Below the pieces are notes generated by a model that ran no database searches, had not been told where the DNA came from, and was given only the letters and a program-made list of their open reading frames with translations. Made by a program: the position numbers and the translations under genes. DNA of 64,000 nucleotides from Exobasidium rhododendri (taxonomy: Eukaryota; Basidiomycota; Exobasidiomycetes; Exobasidiales; Exobasidiaceae), in assembly GCA_026210745.1 (NCBI GenBank), contig CP110631.1, positions 496,001 through 560,000 of the forward strand, given 5' to 3'. Every line of letters starts with the position of its first letter. Positions within the stretch are counted from its first letter, which is position 1. Positions 46,157-56,014 of this stretch are shown piece by piece.

Positions 46157-47339
46157 TGCGAGGGCTGGTGCTGATGACGCCTTTCTTTCCTTTCTTCCTC
46201 CTCGTCTTGACGCAAAGAAGAGGTCTCGAAATTAAGACGCAAAGTGAGTCTTACTAAGGATGAAGCGCGTTTCTTCAATTTCCTATGACTTCATGAAAGT
46301 GGAGGGAGACTCAGGAGAGCGCCCCAGCCAGCGACAGGTCGTGTCCGTGGGTGAAGCTCGTCTGTTCTGATGAGATTGACAGACCCAATGGAGCTCCTAA
46401 GGGGTGATGCTGCACTCTAAAGATGAGTGATTTTCAGGATTACTCCCTTTATAGATATATCAAGTGGCGAGGAATGAGCAAGGAATCGAGCAAAGGGTGT
46501 CGCCCACTCATCTACAACGGCCAGTATACAATACCTCTCCAAGAAAATCAAAGGAGAAATTAATCGGCAACGACAATGATGAGCGAGATAAAGAGTCACA
46601 AGACGGCCAGAGGGATCTAGCACATACATAGTTGCGGGAGCCCGGTGCAGAGACTGGCACTGGATGTGTATTCTTGCGAGTAGTAGCGATGAGAGCAGCC
46701 AGGCATTCAATGGAAAGTAGGGTGAAAGAAGAGCGTAAGTGTCGAGGGAAGCCTAAGCCGTCGCTAGTTCACTGACAGTGTAAAGAGAAGTTGGTGGCCA
46801 CTACTATGAAGCAATGGGATTCAATGGACGGGTAATGGTACAAGCGAAAGCGGTGAGTGAGTAATTGACAGTATTGTATACCGTCACGAATTAGAAGAGA
46901 CATGACTGGATGTCGCGGACTGATACCGCTTCAAAAGCCCCTCCTTACATAGAGACACCAAATCTACTCACTCCAATGGTCATATCGTCACCAAATCTCG
47001 GTCAGTCGGTAGCTAGACGGCTAGATTCTGCCAAATTTCCCCTCTTCAATACTTATTACTGGAGTGGTGGACAGAGTTTCTGACTACGAGCTGTCCCCTC
47101 TTACCGCTCTCGCTTATATTGAAAGGAGATGGCGTAGTATCAGCTGGAGAGTCAGAAGTGGCCGTCGTATCCCCGTGTCCCACCCATAATCGTCCGACAA
47201 AGCCTCAGATTTCTCGATTTGCAAGTATCAAGAAGTGTGAGTCGAAGCGACGTTGAAACAGTTATCTATATGTTCATCAGCACGAGCTACAATGCGATAG
47301 CTGGATATATAGTGTATGGTGCAGACCTGATCATGTGAC
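46157..47339. other. Intergenic, 1.2 kb upstream of IBA57 and tRNA
   Basis: No supported coding region. It contains the IBA57 promoter side and the 5' flank of the first tRNA-Arg gene. Several TGATGA-like strings occur but without a partner D box. Confidence 0.5.
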
Positions 47340-47428
47340 GTCTCCTTAGCTCAGGGGTCAGAGCGCAGGTCTTCGGCTTGGAATGTCCACTGATACCTGA
47401 AGTCGCGCGTTCAAATCGCGTAGGAGAC
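47340..47428 (+). tRNA. tRNA-Arg(UCG) with 17-nt intron
   Basis: A full cloverleaf. The acceptor stem GTCTCCT pairs with AGGAGAC. The D stem GCTC/GAGC encloses the AGGGGTCA loop. The anticodon stem is CAGGT/ACCTG. The T arm GCGCG pairs with CGCGT around TTCAAAT. The anticodon loop begins CTTCGG, so positions 34-36 are TCG (Arg, codon CGA) with G37. A 17-nt intron at 47377-47393 sits after position 37, where nuclear tRNA introns lie. Its CTGA can pair with the anticodon TCGG as the splicing endonuclease expects. A T7 run follows at 47434. Confidence 0.93.
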
Positions 47429-47433
47429 TTCTA

Positions 47434-47440
47434 TTTTTTT
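47434..47440 (+). terminator. Pol III oligo-T terminator of tRNA-Arg copy 1
   Basis: Seven consecutive T starting 6 nt after the tRNA 3' end. Confidence 0.85.
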
Positions 47441-47777
47441 GGCCAAATCAACGTATTGTTTGCTCACGCACAGATTCTTGTCAATTGTGTAAACGAGCAG
47501 CATCTAGTGCCCATGATACACCCTCTTCAATCGAGACTGATCGCATCACTTTTGCAGTGAAGGCGCTTGTGAGGCGCGGAGGAGACATGGCTGTCATTTA
47601 TGTTGTTATCATCTTCTTGTCACACCTGGTGTTGGCAATATCACAGCAACTAAAACACATTCATTTTATCACCTTTTAGATCCTCTTACGGAAGATGAAG
47701 TAAACTAGAAGTGCACCTATCTCTCTCATAGTGGTATGCCAATGTCCTGCAAATGCCTTCTGAGAGCCGTGAATGGC

Positions 47778-47782
47778 AAAAA
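47778..47782 (-). terminator. Pol III oligo-T terminator of tRNA-Arg copy 2
   Basis: An A5 run on the plus strand, which is T5 on the transcribed strand, 8 nt past the 3' end of the minus-strand tRNA. Confidence 0.7.
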
Positions 47783-47790
47783 GAAAGGTA

Positions 47791-47879
47791 GTCTCCTACG
47801 CGATTTGAACGCGCGACTTCAGGTATCAGTGGATATTCCAAGCCGAAGACCTGCGCTCTGACCCCTGAGCTAAGGAGAC
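47791..47879 (-). tRNA. tRNA-Arg(UCG) with 17-nt intron, second copy in inverted orientation
   Basis: The reverse complement is identical to the first copy over all mature positions, with the same intron place and length. One base differs inside the intron (G in copy 1, A here). Stems, anticodon and T loop are therefore unchanged and it should be functional. Confidence 0.93.
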
Positions 47880-48010
47880 GGGCTAGAGAAAAGTGCCAAT
47901 TAGTAACATAGTACTCGTTCTCGCTCACGGCCATCTCTCATCATATCGGAGCTCCGATAATTCAAGATTCGGATCGCAATCGAAGGGAAGGCGTTCTCTG
48001 CACGACCATC

Positions 48011-49029
48011 ATGACGACACCACAGTACGACGAACGGGACGCTGGCCTGCTTATGGTCTTTAGTGACCCAGGAAAGGAGGCCACAGAAGCAGAATTCCAT
48101 GGTGAGTAAGGCAATGCACGACGGGGAGAAGTACTTCCTTTACCGATCTTTCTTCTTACCCTCGTCCAGACTGGTATGACAACGAGCACGTACCGCTCCG
48201 GACCAAGAAATTCACCACCTTTTTGACGGCTGCCAGGTATGAAGTCACCGCATCGAGTCATACGTCAGATACAGATACGTCTCCATCTGGTGCCTTCAAG
48301 GCTAAATGGTCGGCTATCTACACCATCTCGTCGAATTCACTCTTCAATGAACCGGCATACACATCCCTTCGTACCAATCGATCGGCTAGAGAAGGTGAAC
48401 TACTCTCTCGAATTGGAGTCCTCGATCGACGCATCTATCGATTGGTATACGACAGTGCTTCAGACGGAGGCATCGACATCACGACAGACAGTCGAGGTGG
48501 GATTGGACCTGCTCCCGCTGATCTCCGTGCCAGGACAGCAAGGGAAATTGAAAAGGAAGCACCTTTTGTGGTAGCGACAAGTGTCACACCTGCCAAGGGA
48601 AACAAGGCGGCCTACGACGAATGGTATGCCAAGGAGCATGCTGGCATGATTGCAAAGGTACCAGGATGGCACAGAACGAGGAGATACGAGCTCATTGATG
48701 CAGTCATCAATGGCAAGGAGGTAAAGGCCAGCAACGGGGATGCCAGTGAAGTGCCGCTGTGTCTCGGCTTGCATGGTAAGTGCTTCAGGGCAGGAGGAAA
48801 GTAGCGGGATAACGTGTGGACGAAATCACTGACATTTGCTCTCTTGGATGGTTTAGAGTACACAACGGATACATTTGAAGACACTCCCGAATTCAAGGCG
48901 GCAGTCAGCACGCCCTGGCGCAATCAAGTCGTCGCAGGAGGCCTTGTGCAAAGAGAGAGACGATTGATGAAGCTGTATCGTGCTTGGGATGCCGAGACTG
49001 CACTCAAGTCGCAGCAAAAGAGCGAGTAG
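48011..49029 (+). CDS. Tandem dimeric alpha/beta-barrel (EthD-like) protein
   Basis: Three exons, 48011-48101, 48170-48775 and 48857-49029, joined in frame to give 289 residues. Two copies of a WYxxEH motif appear: DWYDNEHVPLRTK near residue 31 (built across intron 1) and YDEWYAKEHAGMIAKVPGW near residue 175. Each is followed by a Tyr/Arg-rich strand. This internal duplication is typical of ferredoxin-like dimeric alpha/beta barrels (EthD/NIPSNAP-like), where the His and Trp line a small-molecule pocket. No signal peptide is seen. Fungi carry many uncharacterised members; substrate and role are unknown. Its stop is only 9 bp from the stop of the convergent ABC gene. Confidence 0.85.
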
Positions 49030-49038
49030 AAGAAAGCC

Positions 49039-50916
49039 TCATACACTCTCCGTGACTCGTCCATTGTCGAGGAGCATGTACTCACCCATTCCATTGGGCC
49101 ACTCGTTGATGTAATGACTCACCAAGACCACTGCACAATTCTTCGCTTTTTCCATGTCCTTTTGACGAGCTTCGGCTGTGCTGCTCATGATGACCGAGTC
49201 GTGCTTCCCAAGACCATCGATGAATTGGCGGACTAGATTGATTTGAACTGCATCCATCCCCTGGAACGGCTCGTCTAAGATGATGATTGCCGGTCTGCCT
49301 ACGACTGCTCTGAGAAAGAGTACGATTGACTGGCTTCCTCCATCCAATTCAATGAAGCTTCGATCCCACCACGATTGATTGTCTTCCGTCACCCTCGCAC
49401 CTTGGTCTCGAAAGGAGATGCATCCTCGAAAAGTTGTCAAGAGTGCGTCGACTTGTGCTTCTTGTTCTGCATTCAGTGAGACCCTCGAGAAGACGCCTTG
49501 AAAGCCACTGCTGACAGCGTCTTTGATACTGAGGCCCCCCGAATCGAGTCCCTTCCGTGGGAAAGAGGCAAGGAGGTCTGGTCCAAAGTAGCCAATGCGC
49601 TGCATGAGGATCCTAGTGGCATTGGAAGGAGCTCCCCTTTCCTTTCCAAACAAGGTGTAATTCGCGGGGTCAAAGGAATATGATTGTGGATGAGAACCAT
49701 TTAGTAGGGACAAGAGTGTGGTCTTGCCACTTCCATTCGCTCCTTTGACGATTAGTCTTGACCCCTCCCGGATCTCCAGGTCGATAGCGTCAAGTATCAC
49801 CTTGTCTCCATACTGCACAGTGATGCTGCTTAGGTTGACCAGCTCCTTGCCGTGACCCACGCCAATACCGTTCTTTCTGTTCTTTCGAATACCTTCTACG
49901 CCACTCGGGACATCCGCTCTGCTGCCCTTCCAATCTTCTCGACTGCCGATCCAGACCCTCCCATCAGTGTCGACATCAACGATATGAGTGACCACGCTTG
50001 GCAGATCATCCTGCCGCCTGAGTACCAAGATCACACGAGGCGTTCCCTTCGCGTGTAATTTGCCCAACAGCTCGGACAGCTCGAGCCGACTGCTTTCATC
50101 CAGCCCAGAGTAAGGCTGGTCCAATATCAGGAGCGACTTCTCTAGCTGTCCATCTTCCGTGCTGCTGGCTTCGTCCAAGCGAACAAGGGAATTGACGATC
50201 CTTGCTCTTCTCAACTGTCCGTTACTGAGTGAAATGACGGGAGAGTAGAGAAGTGGGACACCGCCAATGCTTCCCGGGCCAGGCTTGTGAAGACCCAGGA
50301 GCGGAGCAAGTTTTTCTATCCTGATCTTGGCCGTATTCGCGAGCCTTCTCTCTGACTCCTCGACTACGTCGCTCCTCAATTTATCGGGAAGTACTTTCAT
50401 CGCTGCAATCTTGCCCACCTCGAAGCCTTGTGTGTCCATCAGGCTTTCAAAGACGGTGACAGTATCCTCCTCTCTGAGAGCACCATAGCGAGCAGAGAAG
50501 TCTTGAAATTCAGCATTCGAGGAGACTTGCTGCTTAGAGAAGGACGCAAGGGCGACAAGTCTTGTGTTGGACGTGAAAAGATGGGGGGAGGGATGCAGGC
50601 GAGTGCCGGCAGTTGAAGAGACTCGCTGCTGAGGCCGAGACTGGGAAGAAAGTGTGGACAGTATCTTTGCGAGGAGCTTAGATCCCGCTGAAGAGGATGA
50701 GTGGGGTGCTATTACCGCCCAAAGTTCTTGAGGGTGATCATGAATGGTGAGTGAAAGAGGCGAAGAGGCCTCGTGCAGATTGGGAAAGACAGAACTATGA
50801 AGCTGGAATAGTGGTGGTGATGTGGAGGACGGCGACGACGACGACGCAAATCGAATCGACACCAGTTCTGTATGAGCATAGCATCTCGACAGACGGGCAG
50901 TGCCTCGACGCAGCAT
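49039..50916 (-). CDS. Double ABC ATPase without membrane domain, probably mitochondrial (YDR061W/ModF-like)
   Basis: 625 residues from the Met at 50916. The frame is open to 51150, but the N-terminus MLRRGTARLSRCYAHTELVS fits a mitochondrial presequence and the longer start would overlap the divergent 56-residue gene. Two nucleotide-binding domains are present. The first is degenerate at Walker A but retains LSNGQLRRARIVNSL (signature) and LLILDQPYSGLD (Walker B region). The second has GANGSGKTTLLSLL (Walker A), a poor signature (ELDGGSQSIVLFLRAV) and IIILDEPFQGMD (Walker B). No transmembrane segments are present. Domain order matches yeast YDR061W and bacterial ModF-like proteins, whose function is not settled. 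Confidence 0.88.
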   Translation of the reverse strand: MLRRGTARLSRCYAHTELVSIRFASSSSPSSTSPPLFQLHSSVFPNLHEASSPLSLTIHDHPQELWAVIAPHSSSSAGSKLLAKILSTLSSQSRPQQRVSSTAGTRLHPSPHLFTSNTRLVALASFSKQQVSSNAEFQDFSARYGALREEDTVTVFESLMDTQGFEVGKIAAMKVLPDKLRSDVVEESERRLANTAKIRIEKLAPLLGLHKPGPGSIGGVPLLYSPVISLSNGQLRRARIVNSLVRLDEASSTEDGQLEKSLLILDQPYSGLDESSRLELSELLGKLHAKGTPRVILVLRRQDDLPSVVTHIVDVDTDGRVWIGSREDWKGSRADVPSGVEGIRKNRKNGIGVGHGKELVNLSSITVQYGDKVILDAIDLEIREGSRLIVKGANGSGKTTLLSLLNGSHPQSYSFDPANYTLFGKERGAPSNATRILMQRIGYFGPDLLASFPRKGLDSGGLSIKDAVSSGFQGVFSRVSLNAEQEAQVDALLTTFRGCISFRDQGARVTEDNQSWWDRSFIELDGGSQSIVLFLRAVVGRPAIIILDEPFQGMDAVQINLVRQFIDGLGKHDSVIMSSTAEARQKDMEKAKNCAVVLVSHYINEWPNGMGEYMLLDNGRVTESV

Positions 50917-51124
50917 GGGAATGGCGGAAGACAGGAGCAGAGAGAATGAGCGAGAGCCCAACGGGGATGGTCTTGATGGCCCGTGCCTAGGAAGAAAAAT
51001 AAGTTGGAAATAGAAAGTGCAGACGCTCTCTAGATACTTCTTCCCCACTCTGTCTACTCCGCTCATATATCGGTGACTTTCCTGTGCATCCAATCTCCAA
51101 ACCGAGCGTGAGGATATTGTAGCC
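50917..51124. promoter_or_regulatory. Short divergent promoter, ABC ATPase / 56-residue protein
   Basis: 208 bp between the two chosen start codons. Both genes may encode mitochondrial proteins, so shared regulation is possible (inference). Confidence 0.4.
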
Positions 51125-51437
51125 ATGCCGAAGCCGAAGCTGCCGCTCACACCCGACCAGAAGCGGATTAGAGTGAGAGATATCAGGAAAGCAGTCGGCA
51201 GTCATTTCGGAGGATCTTCATACTAACTCTAGAGCTCTACAGGTGATGGTGATCACATTTCCCGTTCTCATTGCAACGAGTTGTGAGTCTGTCTAAGGAG
51301 CATCAACGTATCACTTGTCTACGCTCAACAAGATTCTTTCTCCCATATTTTCAGTCGTTCTAGTCAAGCGACTTTACTTTGGCGCAGAGCAGCGTACACT
51401 ACAGCCGGGCACGAAGATCGCCTCTCAACCTGCATGA
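51125..51437 (+). CDS. 56-residue single-pass membrane protein, three exons
   Basis: Exons 51125-51172, 51243-51282 and 51355-51437 join in frame to an ATG-to-TGA product of 56 residues. Intron 1 has a textbook TACTAAC branch site at 51221 and a CAG acceptor; both donors are GTGAG-type. The protein starts MPKPKLPLTPDQKRIR, continues into a hydrophobic segment (VMVITFPVLIATSFVLV, about 17-33) and then KRLYFGAEQRTLQPG. A basic N-terminus, one membrane helix and a short polar tail resemble small mitochondrial inner-membrane proteins of fungi. I do not recognise the exact family. No single exon is long enough to be found by ORF length. Confidence 0.8.
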
Positions 51438-51657
51438 TCTCAGTAGATCGTCTGCAAGAGGAGGCCTTTCTGCAATCGTCCTTTTTGCTAGCCCGTGCTA
51501 GCCGATCAATTGCTGTTGCTACTTTCCCGCCAGCGACGTCTTTTGACTGCCCTTCTTGGCATTCCCTGCAATGAGCATCATCCTCAAGATTCCTTCTCCC
51601 CTGCCCGAGAACGCGCCGCGCTACTGCAAATCTTATTTTTTTTTTCTCCACCTCCTC

Positions 51658-53583
51658 ATGAGAAGAAAGGCAAAGACGTCGATACTGCTCCTTCTGATAC
51701 CCTTTCTGCTCGTCTTCTTCACTGTCTCTTTTCTCTACTACTATCAGCATCCTCACCCTAGTGTACATCCTACCGTTGGCGATCGATCTTACCCGTTTGG
51801 TGTCGATCTTGGTCCTTCCGTTAGCACCATCATGACAGCACCATTCTCGCTATCGACGTCCTTGAGAGATAAGAAGGCAGCGATACTGGAGCGACTTTCT
51901 CAACCCCCCAACGATGCGGCTCCGTTCGTTATCATAATGGGCAACGAAGCAGGCGATACCGACAGCCTGGCGTCGAGTATTCTGCTGTCACACCTTCTGT
52001 CTTCTTCACCACTCAAATCCACACAATTGAGCAAATTCTCAAGGTCGACAACTTTTGTACCGCTTTCACAGCTTCCTCGGGCGGATCTGAAGCTTCGAGC
52101 AGAGAACGAAATGCTGCTTTCGCTATCACAGATGGACGCTTCGGACCTGCTTTTCCTTGACGACTTACCGTCGCAGGACAAACTCCTTCGAAGCGACGTC
52201 TTCTTTGGGCTCACTGATCACCCCCAGCTTTCGAATTACTGGCAGCCCTATGAACAATTTGTGCAGAGGGTTGAAGTCGTAGTGGATCATCATGCGGATG
52301 AAGGAGCACACGAACATGCTAAGCTCAGAGTGATAAAGGGACCAAACAATGGTGCAGTCGGCAGTGCAGTGAGCGTGGTAGTGGATCTCTTTAAAGATGA
52401 GGAAGGCATAAAGCATCTACACCATCAATTGGCAGACTTGAGCTTGGCAGCAATATTGATCGATACAGATGATGTGAGTGTGATGTGCTGCTACCCGCAT
52501 GATGCTGTGACTAACGTGTGTGTGTGTGAATTATAGCTACGGCCTGCCCCTAAAGGGAAAGCAACGCCGATAGACCTGGAATCAGCCAAGACGCTCCTCA
52601 ATCAGTCGTCTTTGAATTCTGTCGGCAGGACGCCGTTCATACAAGCAGCCACGAAAGCGGGAGGTAAAGTTGCTTCCGATGTTGCTGGTAGCTTACCCGA
52701 AGAAGACGATGAAATGTCTATTGAAGCAAGCAGTGTTGAGTCACCAAAGACTCTGGAAGCAGCCAGTTCCTTCTACCGAATCTTGACGGCAAAGAAGCAG
52801 GATGTGTCTCGACTGGACACCAATGATCTTCTTCGCCGAGACTACAAGGAGAATACGATCAAGCTGTCGGATCGTGATCTGCGGGCGGGATTTGCGAGTG
52901 TGCCCGTAGGCCTGTCTGACTGGGTGCATGAGAGGCACGCCAGTGATACAAATCGATGGGATGGCTTCTGGAGTGCCATAGCAGACTGGATGAAGCAGAG
53001 AGAGCTGGATGTTGCAGTCGTTGGCACTAGCTTCCAGGAAGGATCTTTGAATGCCGAGGAGAAGGGTGCTCACAAGCGAGAACTGTGAGTGGAGCGTGTG
53101 TAGTACCGGGAACACAGATCCTTTGTTTGCTGATCCTTCCTCCCTTTTAAATCACTAGCATCCTTGCCTACAAGGAGAAAGCGACCTTCCCCAATCTATT
53201 TCCTGCGCTCGTCAAGTATCTCGAAAGCGACGCATATGCTGCCGAACAAGGAGATGAACCGAGTTTGCAATTGAAGTTAGATCATCCCTGGAAAGGCTGG
53301 AGGAGGATAGAGGAGACTGGTAAAAAGGAGAGGATTGCTTCGATAGGGAAGGACGGCAAGTGGACTGGCGATGAGAATGTGAAGGTGGCAGTATGGTTGC
53401 AGCGTAATGGTCGGGCCAGCAGGAAGATGTGAGTCTAGCTCACGATGGAGAAGAAGAGAAGAAGAAGAAGACAACATGCATACTCAAAATTTCCTCTTCG
53501 CCTTCTCTTCACCCTCTTTTCCCCCCTTCAGATACCTGCCGGCAGTAGTGCATGCCCTTAGGAAGGCTGCCAAGGCAAAGTAG
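51658..53583 (+). CDS. PPX1: Exopolyphosphatase PPX1-like (DHH/DHHA2 family), possibly membrane-anchored
   Basis: Four exons from the Met at 51658: to 52473, 52537-53084, 53159-53428 and 53532-53583, giving 561 residues. DHH motifs: FVIIMGNEAGDTDSLASS near residue 90, the DDLPSQD region, VEVVVDHHADEG (the metal-binding DHH-type signature) and LAAILIDTDD at the exon 1 end. The C-terminal DHHA2 domain spans exons 2-4. The family removes terminal phosphate from polyphosphate. The chosen start adds a basic residue cluster and a hydrophobic segment (ILLLLIPFLLVFFTVSFLYYY), a possible signal anchor absent from soluble yeast Ppx1. Its coding sequence is pyrimidine-rich like a leader, so a start at 51832 (MTAPFSLS) giving a soluble enzyme is a real alternative. 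A further upstream ATG is at 51571. Confidence 0.88.
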
Positions 53584-53621
53584 ATGCGATTAAATCGTAA
53601 AATTTGTATTATCACTAGCAT

Positions 53622-54991
53622 CTAGTAGAACATTCCGTCGGTGAAGAAGCGATCGCGGCGCAGCTTGAACTGGAGGAAGGGAGAGGGGAAAAAGGCACGG
53701 AGATTGATGAGCAAGGACTAGACAATACTTGTTACTGCTCATACCAACTCACTAGACTGGCTCGTTTGTGAGGAAGCTCCACCTCCTTGACGACTTCCTG
53801 CGGCACGTAGGCCTTCAGCAGCTGGACGACATGTAAGTCTGTTCTGGGCTCTCCGATGACGACTTGCGTTCTTGGCTCTCGCAAGAAGCAGAAGTGCTTC
53901 ATACTCAGCATCATATGAGCAAATCGATGCTTTCCTCGGAACTTGTCTTCTCCTACGAGACTGTGAGTACCTTGGTCATAATCGTCCAGACCGCCAACAA
54001 AGGCAGCCACGCCATCTTCTTTACTCCAGCTGAATTCCCCGTAGCCAGCAAACTCCCCATCCCAGGAGCTGATGTAGCTGACGTTGTGAGGATCCTTCAT
54101 TCTGCCGTCGAGGAAGTCTCGGTGGTGCTGCTCATCTCCCTTCTCTTTCCATCCTGCGTTCACTCGATCACTATTCATCCAAGAGGAAAACTTGGAAAAA
54201 TGCTCCTTGTTGGAGGGATCAATGTGTGTAAATTGCAAGTGTGCTCCCACGGAATGAATGTAGCGCGAATAGACGATGGCACCGGGCGGGGGCTTCGGTG
54301 GTCGTACAGGGTGCGTCGTAAGGACATTATCGCCGCGGGTGAAGGCGAGCATGTATGGGAAACTAGTCGACATCAGGTCACCCACAGCAGCAGGGTGAGG
54401 TTGAGGTGATCGCAGCCATGATCGTGAAAGCGGCGCTCCTGCTCCTTGCCAGAATGTAGAGCGATTCAAGAGGACCTCGTGATCGTCCTTTGCGTCTGGT
54501 GCATGAATGCCCAGTGCAGTATAGGTCAAGTATCGAAAGACCTTCTCAGCATTGGTGAAGCTCTTTCCAACTTGAATAGGAAAGTTGTCATGCTCATCTC
54601 TTCGAATCCAAAATGCATACAGAGCAGACCAAATATCTTCAAAGTTCACCTTCTCATCCAGAGCTATCATTTCCCAGACCTGCTCATCCTTCACTCGATC
54701 ATCGTTCACAACTCCGTGAAGGCTCACTTGTGATCTTCGGCCCGATATAGGGACGAATTCTATGATGGGTCGCAGTTGCTGTCCCTCTAACTCGTGCTTG
54801 GACTTGAATGTAGGAAAGTCGTGGGTATTCGTAACGCCTTCTCCGATGGAGACGACGATTTTCTGGTCCTTTGTCTCATGAACGCTGATTGGCGTCAAAT
54901 CAGGAAGGGTGAAGGTCTCCTGGAGTGGTCTGTCTTCCACCTTGATCACTGCGCTCGGCGGCTGGAAGGAGGGTGTCTTGGTCGATGCCAT
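53622..54991 (-). CDS. Siderophore-type N-acyltransferase (SidF / IucB-like GNAT)
   Basis: Two exons, 53753-54991 and 53622-53669, joined in phase to give 428 residues. The last exon replaces a read-through end with FKLRRDRFFTDGMFY, the family's usual C-terminus after ELPHKRASL. The C-terminal acyltransferase region (about 235-410) has the SRYIHSVGAHLQFTHIDP start, HFSKFSSWMNSDRVNAGW, and GEPRTDLHVVQLLKAYVP, typical of hydroxyornithine acyltransferases such as SidF and of bacterial IucB/MbtK. It would acylate N5-hydroxyornithine with an acyl-CoA for a hydroxamate siderophore. No NRPS or monooxygenase lies nearby in this window. No peroxisomal C-terminal signal is present, unlike Aspergillus SidF. 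The stop lies 38 bp from the PPX1 stop. Confidence 0.9.
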
Positions 54992-56014
54992 GATGTTGCT
55001 GTCTGTCTGGGCGTAGGCGAGAGGATGAGAGAGAGACTGCCGTTGTATTTCTTTGATTCCAACGTCTCATCCTGCTACTTTCCTGCCCTTCTTCTTCCTC
55101 ACAAATTCCCCGCCCTTGCGTGACAAGCATCATTCAGTGGCCTTTACCCCTGCTGATGGAAGCACGCTCATCTGATTAGGCAAGAAAATGTCAGGAATTT
55201 CCCTAGAGGGACGATCTGCTTTCGATTAGAAAAATGTCCGTGCAGAAAGTGTGTTGTGCTATTCAGTAGCAGCACTTACTTTTCTCGCGAGTCTTAGCGC
55301 CAAGCCATGGACCTTGCCTCCATAACGACGACTAGGAAGGGGTGACTTTGAAAGCGACTTAAGAGGATCTCGACCCGCGCGATCTCTCGATTCAATCGTA
55401 ACCTTTGGGAGGCCCTGCATGCTTCTGCGATACTGATACAGTCCTATCTCTGGCTCTCTTCTTGTTGTTGGCAAAGAAAAGCTATACTCTCCGGCTGAAG
55501 CATCGACGATGACGTTGCTTCTCATCTGGCCGAAACCGTGTACATGCAGATAGTTTGTGCGACTATAAATAAAACATCTTCCCGAAATCATATTCCCGCA
55601 AACGCGAAGGATAATACAAATGGAAGAGCCAGATTGTAGTGCATTACAATCTCGGCGTCCTCACCCTTATTCTAATACAAAGCCGTCCTTGTTGCATCGC
55701 ATAGATGTGGCTGATAACGGCAAAATCTCTTAAAATTTCTGCGTAAATATACATATATGAGGAATTACCAACAAAGGGAAGGACAAAAATCAAGCAAAAG
55801 TAAAAGGAAGAAAAGTATCCGAAGATTTGATGTAGAGATGGGAAGATAGGTGGAGTGTGTACAGTACTCTGGTTGTGGTCATTTTCGAACTATTGCTTCA
55901 GCCTGGCTTGGCAAGATTTCGCATACAGAGAGAGAGAGAGAGATCTGGCGAGTTTCGTTCACTTCAGCGTCACTTCCACTCACTACCTCGTCACATCGAC
56001 TCCTCACCTCCTTA
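54992..56014. other. Intergenic, 1.0 kb, divergent
   Basis: It lies between the start of the acyltransferase (leftward) and of the GPI protein (rightward). A 110-residue minus frame at 55259-55591 has no recognisable domain. An AG dinucleotide run lies at 55927-55943. Confidence 0.5.

Larger units (their letters stand above)
47429..47790. other. 362-bp spacer between inverted tRNA genes
   Basis: The spacer between the two convergent tRNA-Arg copies holds only their terminators and short frames. The two spacer ends are not obviously similar beyond the tRNA sequences. Confidence 0.6.

Noticed and set aside
55259-55591. A 110-residue minus-strand frame ending near a GTAAGT-like donor
   Set aside because: No recognisable domain, and I could not find a second exon that continues it.
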